36,567 nt of DNA from JAVBNW01 sp031551255. Lineage in GTDB: Bacteria; Bacillota; Clostridia; Christensenellales; UBA1750. Under the pieces are notes generated by a model, which saw nothing but the letters and a program-made list of their open reading frames with translations, made no database searches and had not been told where the DNA came from. Shown piece after piece: positions 1 through 9,000 of this stretch (its first letter is position 1; each line of letters starts with the position of its first letter). The DNA lies in NCBI GenBank assembly GCA_031551255.1, contig JAVBNW010000135.1, positions 1 to 36,567 on the forward strand, written 5' to 3'. The position numbers were made by a program, and so were the translations under genes.

Positions 1-320
1 GGATTTCGGAGCGTAGTGCAAACCGACGAGCCGCTCCTCCTCTTCCTCAAAACCGCTGTGGTGGTTTTATGGATCAAGAATGACGAAGAAGAGGGCGCGA
101 AGCATGCGTTCTTCCTTCTTCTTTCTCCCACAAAACGCTGAGGCGTCTTGATGGAGTAAGAAAAATGACGCAGATGGCACGGAGCCCACGTTCCCCGTTC
201 TTCTCAATCCCAAAGAAACTGAGGCTTCTTTGGGAAGAGGAGGTTTCACGCAGCGCAAAAAATCCCACCATACCGCAGTTTGGTAGGATTTCGGAGCGCA
301 GTGCAAACCGACGAGCTATA
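1..320. repeat. Modular hairpin repeat region downstream of htpG
   Basis: The first 31 bases recur at 286-316 with one mismatch, so the region is bounded by direct repeats; the second copy runs into the htpG stop codon. Between them lie two diverged tandem copies of a roughly 82-bp unit (about 71-152 and 153-235), aligned by shared blocks such as ATGACG, CGTTC and CTGAGGC. Three inverted repeats are visible: AAAACCGC/GTGGTTTT near 49-68, TCCCAAAGAA/TTCTTTGGGA at 208-217/226-235, and AATCCCACCA/TGGTAGGATT at 261-270/281-290 (one mismatch). Open frames cross the area but show no family similarity or ribosome site. It resembles a BIME-like intergenic repeat, and the hairpins may also end htpG transcription. 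Confidence 0.6.
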
Positions 321-2217
321 CTAGCATCGAAAAAACCAGCTCGGAATATGCCGCTGGATCCTCCACCGCAAGGCCGGCCATCAACTTTGCCTGCTGGTAC
401 AGTATTTTTGCGATGCCCTCCGCCTTCTGTGCGTCGCCTTCCCACAGCTGCGCAAGCCTTTCCACCACCGGATGCGCGGGATTGAGCTCCACAATGCGCT
501 CTGCCGCAGGGGCGGAATCGGGCTGAACTGCTTTGAGATACTTCTCCATCTCAAAGCTGAGCGCGCCGCCCGCCGTCAGGCACACAGGCTGATTGCGCAG
601 CTTGTTTGTCAGCCTCACTTCCTTAATTTCGTCGCCGATCGTCTCTTTGAAGAAATTAAGCATCGGCTTTAGATCCTTTTCCTTCTCCTGAACCTCTTTC
701 TTCTCCTCGTCGGTTTCCAGGCCCAGGTCGTCGCGGTTGACGGACGCGAAGGGCTTATCGGCATAGCGCATCAGCGTCTGCGCTACGAACTCATCCACCT
801 CGTGCGTGAAGCACAGAATTTCATAGCCCTTCTCGCGCACCGCCTCGGCCTGTGGCAGCGATTCGATCAGGGCGATGCTCTCGCCGGTGGCATAGTAGAT
901 CGACTTTTGATCTTCCTTCATGCGGGAAACATATTCCGCGAGCGTCACCTGCTTTTTTTCGATGGAAGAATAAAACAGCAATAGATCCTGCAAGTCGTCT
1001 TTTTTCATGCCGTAATCCGACACGACGCCGTATTGAAGCGACAAGCCGAACTGCGCGTAGAATTCTTCGTATTTTTCGCGCTCGTCGCTCAGTAGACGCG
1101 CAAGCTCCGCACGGATCTTTTTATCGATGTTGCTCGCGATCACCTTAAGCTGCCGATCGTGCTGCAACAGTTCGCGCGAAATGTTGAGCGAAAGGTCGGG
1201 AGAATCCACGACGCCGCGCACAAAGCGGAAGTGATCGGGCAGTAGGTCGGCGCACTGTTCCATGATCAGCACGCCGCTGGAATATAGCTGCAAACCCTTC
1301 TGAAATTCCTTTGTATAAAAATCGTAGGAGGTCTTGGCGGGGATAAACAGCAGGGCTTTATAGGTGATCGCCCCTTCGGCATCGACGCTTAACCGCGCAA
1401 GGGGCTCCTGATAATCAAAAAACTTGTCGCGGTAAAAACTGAGATACTCTTCCTCGGTCACCTGTGCCTTGGGCCTTTGCCAAATCGGCACCATGCTGTT
1501 GAGCGTCTCGTTTTCGACGACGGTCTCCATTTCATCTTTTTCGCCACCCTCCTTAAGGCGGGTGTGCTCGCGGTCCATGCGGACGGGGTAGCGGATATAA
1601 TCGGAATATTTTTTAACGAGCGAAGCCAAGGTGTGCTCCTGCAAGAAATTTGTATATTTTTCGTCTTCCGTATCTTCTTTTATGTGCATAACAATATCCG
1701 TGCCGGCGGCCGCTTTCTCGCAGGGCTCCATGGTGTAGCCGTCCGTCCCCGAAGATTCCCAGCGCCACGCCTCATCGGAGCCATATGCGCGGCTTAATAC
1801 CGTCACCCGGTCGCTCACCATAAACGCCGAATAGAAGCCAACGCCGAACTGCCCGATGATGTCGATCGGGTTGTCCGCATCTTGCGCGGCGTCCTTGCGC
1901 AGGTTTTGCTTAAAATCCAGTGAGCCGCTCTTGGCGATCGTGCCCAGGTTGTCCTCCATCTCCGCGCGCGTCATGCCGATGCCATTGTCCGACACCGTAA
2001 GCACGCGGGATGCCTCGTCGCGCTTAAGCTCGATCGCAAAATCCGAACGGCTCATGCCTACGCTGCTGTCGGTCAACGCCTTATAGCACAGCTTGTCCAG
2101 CGCATCGCTGGCATTGGAGATAATCTCGCGCAGAAAGATTTCCTTATGTGTATAGATCGAATGGACCATCAAGTCCAACAGCCGCTGTGATTCGGCCTTG
2201 AATTCCCTTTTTTCCAA
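316..2217 (-). CDS. htpG: Molecular chaperone HtpG (Hsp90 family)
   Basis: Cytosolic ATP-dependent Hsp90 chaperone of 633 aa, the normal bacterial length. The GHKL ATPase domain shows NASDAL at residues 35-40, DNGIGM at 77-82 and GQFGVGFYSA at 122-131; the middle and C-terminal dimerisation domains follow. The frame stays open 45 codons further upstream, but those residues run through the CIRCE operator and match nothing in Hsp90. I therefore place the start at the TTG at 2217-2215, which gives the family N-terminus (EKREFKAES...) and has GAGGGGAGG nine bases upstream (2235-2227). The gene is monocistronic and divergent from the lipoprotein at 2539. The CIRCE site predicts repression by HrcA with GroE feedback. 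Family assignment is certain; the TTG start is very likely. Confidence 0.97.
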   Translation of the reverse strand: MEKREFKAESQRLLDLMVHSIYTHKEIFLREIISNASDALDKLCYKALTDSSVGMSRSDFAIELKRDEASRVLTVSDNGIGMTRAEMEDNLGTIAKSGSLDFKQNLRKDAAQDADNPIDIIGQFGVGFYSAFMVSDRVTVLSRAYGSDEAWRWESSGTDGYTMEPCEKAAAGTDIVMHIKEDTEDEKYTNFLQEHTLASLVKKYSDYIRYPVRMDREHTRLKEGGEKDEMETVVENETLNSMVPIWQRPKAQVTEEEYLSFYRDKFFDYQEPLARLSVDAEGAITYKALLFIPAKTSYDFYTKEFQKGLQLYSSGVLIMEQCADLLPDHFRFVRGVVDSPDLSLNISRELLQHDRQLKVIASNIDKKIRAELARLLSDEREKYEEFYAQFGLSLQYGVVSDYGMKKDDLQDLLLFYSSIEKKQVTLAEYVSRMKEDQKSIYYATGESIALIESLPQAEAVREKGYEILCFTHEVDEFVAQTLMRYADKPFASVNRDDLGLETDEEKKEVQEKEKDLKPMLNFFKETIGDEIKEVRLTNKLRNQPVCLTAGGALSFEMEKYLKAVQPDSAPAAERIVELNPAHPVVERLAQLWEGDAQKAEGIAKILYQQAKLMAGLAVEDPAAYSELVFSMLV

Positions 2218-2240
2218 GTCAAACTGCCTCCCCTCAAACT

Positions 2241-2267
2241 TTAGCACTCGGCTGGCCAGAGTGCTAA
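2241..2267 (-). promoter_or_regulatory. CIRCE operator (HrcA binding site)
   Basis: Perfect consensus TTAGCACTC-N9-GAGTGCTAA inverted repeat. It lies between the htpG promoter and its ribosome binding site, so it would sit in the 5' untranslated region. CIRCE is the operator of the heat-shock repressor HrcA; in many Bacillota it controls groE and dnaK, less often htpG. Confidence 0.97.
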
Positions 2268-2275
2268 CCGATCTT

Positions 2276-2304
2276 AGTTTACCTCGATATCCGTGGCTCG
2301 TCAA
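2276..2304 (-). promoter_or_regulatory. SigA-type promoter of htpG
   Basis: TTGACG (2304-2299), a 17-bp spacer, then TAAACT (2281-2276), reading on the minus strand. The predicted start falls a few bases before CIRCE, the usual geometry for HrcA repression. Confidence 0.75.
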
Positions 2305-2538
2305 GCGTCTACCATGCAAGAGCATGCTACTATAAACCTTGACATTTTCCACAAGCTTGCGTTCCTAAAATGCGCACTTTTGGCCGGATTTTCATGAATA
2401 TATGTGCGATCGTCGCGCCAAAGAATTGCATGCCTATAACCTTTCTCCCCCGGATTCGCCACTTCCCGTTTACGTTACCATGATAAGATTCATGTGCTGC
2501 GCTTGCGCGGCGGCAACGTATAGCAAGGAGGACGGACT

Positions 2539-2919
2539 ATGAAAAAGACAATGGCACTTTCCATCGCAGTGTTGCTCGCATGTCTGATGCTTGCCGGATG
2601 CGGCGGCGATAAGGCGGCCGGCGCGGATGCCAAGGGCGGCGTGGCCGGAACCACTTGGGTGCTGGACAGCATCGAAGTAGCGGGCCAGAAAGTTTCGGGC
2701 GCCGACATGACCACCATCGTAGGCGAGATTACTTATCAGTTCAAAGACGGCGGCGAGTTGACGGCCACCGTGGCCGGCGTCGAAGGTACCGGCACGTACA
2801 GCGAAAACGGCAACAAGATCTCCATCGACGACGGTACGCAGAGCGTCGAAGCCACCATCGATGGCGATACCATGACCTTCGATATCGAAGGTATGAAGAT
2901 GGTTTTCGTCAAGAAATAA
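2539..2919 (+). CDS. Small lipoprotein with lipocalin-like beta domain
   Basis: A 126-aa exported lipoprotein. Residues 1-20 form a signal peptide ending in the lipobox LAGC, with Cys21 the lipidated residue. The mature part begins with a short Gly/Ala linker, then about 90 residues of alternating beta-strand pattern: GTTWVLDSIE, repeated Thr/Gly-rich strands, GTYSENGNKISI, DGDTMTFDIEG and a C-terminal MVFVKK. This resembles the lipocalin-like META/DUF4923-type barrels found in many gut Bacillota lipoproteins, but the exact family is not certain. The start is fixed by AAGGAGG at 2525-2531. A terminator follows directly, so it is its own transcription unit. A possible extended -10 (TG-A-TAAGAT, 2481-2489) lies upstream. 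Function unknown. Confidence 0.85.
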   Translation: MKKTMALSIAVLLACLMLAGCGGDKAAGADAKGGVAGTTWVLDSIEVAGQKVSGADMTTIVGEITYQFKDGGELTATVAGVEGTGTYSENGNKISIDDGTQSVEATIDGDTMTFDIEGMKMVFVKK

Positions 2920-2945
2920 ACCCTTGTTCCATATAGACTTCGAAC

Positions 2946-2970
2946 GCGGCGCACAAGCGCCGCATTTTTT
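2946..2970 (+). terminator. Rho-independent terminator of the lipoprotein gene
   Basis: GCGGCGC, loop ACAA, GCGCCGC, then ATTTTTT. Seven perfect G/C-rich pairs with a U tract, 26 bases after the stop codon. Confidence 0.92.
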
Positions 2971-3036
2971 ATGCGTCGTTATACCCGATGCAATTCATGC
3001 ATTGCCCATGGTCAAAATGCCCATACTATCCAGGCC

Positions 3037-6000
3037 ATGATACGATATGATGAAAAACATCCGGCCTTTGATGCGCATTTAAGCCCCGAGGCGCTGGAAG
3101 CTCACATTCGCGATGTGAGTTCTTTACCCGCGCATTCACAAAAGCGCGCCGGCGCCTTGGGCGGCGCGCTCGCTTCCTTGCGCCGCTCCTTTATGACGAT
3201 TGCGGAATGCGCCCGCGAGGGCGAGGATCTGCTCGCCGCCTCCGCCTGGCTTTTAGATAACTACCCATTTTTAGAAGAAGAAATCGCGGGCGCCTCGCGC
3301 GGGCTCAAGCGCCAAACGCCGTTGCCCGCACTTTCCTCCGGAGAGATACGCGTTCTTAGGCTCATGCGCGAGGCAGTCGCCCATACCGACGCCACGATCG
3401 ATTCAACCGTCATCGCCGGCTGCGCAAAGGCTTATTTATCTTTGCGCTCGCTGCGCATGGGCGAACTTTGGGCCCTTCCCAGATTTGCCGCCTCCGCGCT
3501 GCTCGAAGCGGCGGCAAATGTCGCAGCTGCTGCAGCGCGTTCCCAAAGGGAACGCATGAAGGCGGACGCCTACGTTCATAAAGTGGAAGATGGGGCCGAT
3601 GTGCGCCTGAGTGAGGCGGATCTTAAGAACCCTATCATCATCGAGCATATATGCGCCCGCCTACGGGAAGCCGAGGTGGGGCAAGGCCTCGCATGGCTGG
3701 ACGAGCAATTGTCGGCACAAGAGGTGGATCGCGATAGGATGGTCGCCGCCGCACACCGACTGCAATCCCTTTGGCAGCTGCGCATTGCAAACTGCGTCAA
3801 ATCCTTGCGCGCGCTCAAAGAGCTGAACTGGCAGCCGCTATTTGAAGAGCTTTCGGCAGTGGAAACGGTCTTGCGCGATGAAAGGGCGGGCGTATACCCA
3901 CGCATGGACTTCGCATCGCGCGACGTCGTGCGAAAAGCGGTGGAAAACCTCGCGCGGGGCCATTCCTGCCCGGAAGAACAGGTTGCCCGCACCGCGAGGG
4001 CGCTGGCCGACGCCTCTTCCGACCGCGAGGCGCACGTGGGGTATTATCTTCTTGATGAAGGGAAATACACCCTTTCAGAAAGCCTTCGCACGCCCAAATT
4101 TGGAACCCGCTTGCGTCTTTTTGCCGAAAGGCATGCCAAAGGCCTGTACATGGGGGCCGTATGGCTTCTTTCTTGGGCGATTCCGGCGGCAATTTTACCG
4201 TGGCAGGGCGCGTTGGTCGCCTTGCTAAGCAACCTGCCCGCAACTTCGCTCGCGCAACGCTGGGTTGGCGCTCTTGCGCGCAAACTTTTCCCCCCGCGCA
4301 TTTTGCTAAAGTTGGATTTTGAAAACGGCATCCCCGAAGACGCGGCGACGGCCATTGTCGTTCCAACGCTACTTACGTCCCCCGCGCAGGCCCGCAAGCA
4401 GGCAAGGCAGCTGGAAATCTATCGTATCGCCAACCGCGGCGACAACTTGTGCTTCATGTTGCTTACGGATTTCGCCGACCACGACGCCTATGAGAAGGAT
4501 GGCGATCAGGAGGTTCTCGGGGCCGCGCGCGAAGAAATTGAAGCGTTACGCGAACAGTATGGCCCGGTGTTCGGCATTTTGCACCGGCCCAGAATGTGGA
4601 ACGAAGGGCAGGGTCGCTACATAGGCCGCGAGCGCAAGCGCGGCGCGCTGGAAGATTTAAACGCCTATATGCTGGGCAAGAATGACGGCGCTTTTTGCCT
4701 GGAACTGCCGCCGGATATGCTCAAGCGCTGCCCATTTGTGCTGACTGTGGATGCCGACACCGTGTTGCCCCCCGGCGCGGCCGCCAAGCTGGCCGGCGCA
4801 CTGGCGCACCCGATGAACCGCTATGGCGAGGACGGCCGCGGGCACGCACTTCTCGCGCCGCGCATCGAAAACCTTCCGGGCCATAGCATGACAAAGTTTC
4901 AAAAGCTATACAGCGGAAGGCTGGGCATCGATATTTATGGAGCCGCCGCATCGGAAATCTATCAGGATCTCAGCGGCGAGGGCATCTACTCCGGCAAGGG
5001 CATTTACGACGTCGCGGCCTTCTCTGCCGCCCTGTACGGGAAAATAAAGCCCAACTCCGTGCTTTCTCACGATCTTCTCGAGGGCTTGTTCGCGCGCGCG
5101 GCGCTGGCGAGCGACGTGGTATTTTATGATGCGCAGCCCCGAGCGATCGGCAGCTGGGCAGCACGGCTCCACCGCTGGACGCGCGGCGACTGGCAGCTTG
5201 TGCCCTATCTTTTCCGCAAAGATGTCGACTCTATGGGCAAATGGAAACTCTCCGACAACCTTCGCCGCAGCCTGACCCCCGCCGCAACCGCACTTACGAT
5301 GCTGCTGGGTACGCCGCTGTTTGTCCCCGTGGCTTTGTTGTTGGTACTCGGCCTTCCAAGACACAAAACCGACTGGTGGTCTTTTTTAGTCAAGTCATGC
5401 TTTTTGCCATACGAAGCCGTCACGCAGGTGGATGCGGCGTTGCGCGCGCTATGGCGCACATTGATCTCCCACAAGCACATGCTCGACTGGGTTACGGCCG
5501 CGCAAGTGGAGCAGCAAAAAGATAAGGGGCAGGCACTATGGCGGGCGATGTTTGTGAATGTACTCTGGTCGGTTTTGGCTCTCGCGTCCTCTTCGCCCTG
5601 GCTCGCTGCGCTGTGGCTGCCCGGCGCGTTGCTCGCCAAACGCCTGGAAAGGCCCGCCTATCCCGAAAAGCGGATGCAAGATACGCAACGGGATTTTTTG
5701 ATGGACGTCGCCCGCGCGACTTACGGCTGGTTTGAGCGCAACGCGGGAAGGGAGGACTGCTTCCTTCCCCCGGATAACGTGCAATACAAGCCTTACCGGG
5801 GCGCCGCTCACCGCACATCGCCGACGAACATCGGCCTTTGCCTCACCGCCGACGTTGCCGCCAGAGACCTTGGGCTGATCGGCGATGCCGATATGCTTGA
5901 AAGACTTTCCCGCAGGCTCGATTCCATCGAGCGCCTGGAAACCTGGAAGGGTCATCTGTACAATTGGTACTCTACGCAGACGCTTCGGCCGCTTCGACCC

Positions 6001-9000
6001 CTGTACGTATCCTCAGTAGACGGCGGCAACTTCGCCGCGTGCCTGTGGGCCGCCGCCGCCGCCGCGCGCGAGGTGGGCGGCGATGTGGCGGAGGATATCG
6101 CGCGCCGCTGCAATTCGTTCGTGGCCGATATGGATTTTTCTTTGCTGTACGACCGGAACCGTCGGTTGTTCACGATCGGCTACGATGCGGAGAGCGACCG
6201 GATGAGCGCGTCGCACTACGATCTGCTCGCGAGCGAAGCGCGCCTTTTGAGCATGATAGCCATCGCAAAAGGCGACGCGCCCCCACGCCATTGGGGAGCC
6301 CCCGGCCGGCCGCTCACCTGCGCCGGCGGAAAGCCCACGCTGCTTTCCTGGTCCGGCACGATGTTCGAATACCTAATGCCCAGGCTGTTTCTTCGCGATC
6401 TTCCAGGGACGCTGCTGGACGAGACGAACAAGGGCGCAGTTGCCGCGCAGATCGAGGCCGCGAAAGGGCGACCCTGGGGCGAGTCGGAATCAGGATACTA
6501 TGCGTTTGATCTGGATCTGAACTATCAATACAAAGCGTTCGGCGTACCCGCGCTTTCGATGAAGGGTGGCCTGCCGGGGGAGACGGTCGTTGCGCCTTAT
6601 GCATCCTTGCTCGCGCTTCTGATTCGCCCCGACGATGCATGCCGAAATCTCGACGTCTTGGCGCAAAGCGGTTATCTGGGCGACGAGGGCTTCTTTGAGG
6701 CCATCGACTACACCCCCAACCGAATTCCGGAAGGTCAAAGCGCCGCGACGGTATGCTCCACCATGGCGCACCACCAGGGCATGGGCCTGCTGGCGCTGGA
6801 GGGCGCGCTGAGCGGCCGCTTTGTAAACCGTTTCGGCGAAATTCCGGCAATCCGCGCACACGCCGTGCTTCTATCCGAACGCGCGCCGGACAGGTATATA
6901 CCCGCGCGCACACGCCCCACGCGGGAACATAGGCCCCGCACGTTCTCCGAGCAGCGCGCCGCGAGAAACGCGCGCGCCGGGGAAGCGCATCTTTTGTCCG
7001 GCGCGGGCACGACCATGGCCCTTGCCGCCGACGCTACCGGATACATAGCGCACGAAGAAACGGCGCTGACGCGCTTTCGCGCGGGCGAGGCCGGTCCCTT
7101 TGGCGCGCTGATCTACCTAAGGGATGCCGACTCCGGTGAAACCCTGCGCGTGGGCGCCGACAATTGCACCGCCCGCTTTGAGGGCGGAAAAGCTGTGTAT
7201 ACCACAGCCTTCCGAAATCTCGAGGCCAGAGTTTCGTTTGCTGTAACGCCGGAGGACGGCTCGGCGGTGGTCGCCGTCGCTCTTTCCGGGAGGGCCGCGC
7301 AGGAGAGGCACATCGAGATATGTTGCTATCTGGAGCCCGTGCTCGCGCCACAGCGTGCAGACCGGGCGCACCGCGCCTATATGGATCTGTTTTTAGAGGC
7401 GCAGGATGTCCGCAGCGGATTGCTTTTTTACCGTCGCCGCCCGCGCTCCCGTGGCGAGGCGACGCGCTTGCTCGCCATAGCTTCGTGCGGAGACGGCATG
7501 GCGCTCCCTTCGCAGATTTCCCGCATGGGTTTTATCGGCAGGCGCGGAGATTTGAATCGCCCCATCGGCCTTCGTTCGTGGCCGGAAGAACCAAAAAGCA
7601 GCTGGAGCGCGCCAATCGAGCCTTGCGCAGCAATGGCCAGGCGGCTGACGATTTTGCCCGGAGAACGCGCCGGCGTTCACTTTGCAATCCTGTATGGCGA
7701 GCACGAAGAGGCGCTGCGCAAACAGGCGGAGGCCTACCTAAGCTCCGACGGAGCGGAACGTGCGTTTGCCATGGCCGCCACCCGCGCGCAAGTGGAGATG
7801 AGCTACTTAGGCCTCACGGCGAGCAAACTTAGGCTGTACGAGCGCATCGCCTACGCGCTTCTCCACCCGTTCACCGCGCGCAGCCCCGCCCAGGCGGAGG
7901 CGGCACAGCGGCTCATCGCCGGCCAAAGCGAGCTATGGCGCTTTGGCGTCTCGGGCGATCTGCCCATCATCCTTATGCGCATTGAGGATGTCGCGCAGAT
8001 AAGCATGGCCCGCGAAATCGCCGCCGCGCACGAATATTTGCGCATGAAGGGCTTGTTAGCGGATCTCGTGCTGATGAACGATTACGGCAACGATTACCGC
8101 CAACCCGTGCGCGATAAAATCGACGAGCTGATCGGCTCTTCGCACCTGCGTTCGCTGACGGACTGCCCCGGCGGCGTATTCGTGCTCAATTCGGCCGAGC
8201 TGAACGCGCGGCAGATCGACCTTTTGCTCGCGCGCTCGGCGGTGTTGATCGAGGGCTCGCGAGGTTCCGCCGCGGAGCAACTGCCCGCGCCGCGCGAGTA
8301 CGCAAAGGAGCGCATCACGCCGCGCACACCCGGCCGGCGCGCTCTCGAGCTCGCCTCCATCGACACGAGGCTGGACAACGGCTTTGGCGGCTTTGCCCGG
8401 GAAGGGCGCGAGTATGTAATCCGCCGCCGCCCGCCCGCGCCCTGGTCAAATGTGATCGCCAACCCGTCCTTTGGCACCTTGGTCACCGACACGGGCTTTT
8501 GCTATACTTGGGCGGGCAACAGCCGCGAGCGAAAGCTCACGCCCTGGTGCAACGATCCCGTGCTCGAGAGGCATGGCGAGGGCGTGCGGCTGAGGGACGA
8601 TGAATCCGGCGAAGTGTTCTTCATCGACGAAAGGTGCCGCCACGGGCAGGGTTATTCGATATACGAAAGCGGATATCAGGGCCTTCTATGCGAGATGACG
8701 GTGTTTGTCGACGCCGAGCTTCCCATCAAATGTTCGAGCGTCCACATACAAAACCCCGGAAAGGATGCCCGCTCGCTGTCCTTCGACGCATGGGCGCTGT
8801 GGGCGCTCGCCGCCGATCGGGACGAGGGGGCGGTCTCCGTCGCAACAGGGAAGGAGGGCGATTTACTATGGGCGCGCAACGGCTACCATGGCGACGGCGC
8901 GGCTTTCTTGTACATGGTAGGCGCTAAACCCGTGCACATATCTTGCGACGCTGCCGAAATCGGCGCGTCGGCGCAAGCGACATCTATGTCCGGCATCCAA

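Noticed and set aside
2971..3036. ATG 2971 as the start of the glucan synthase-like gene
   Set aside because: It directly follows the U tract of the upstream terminator, so it would not be on an efficiently made transcript, and has no ribosome site; the added residues look unlike protein of this family.
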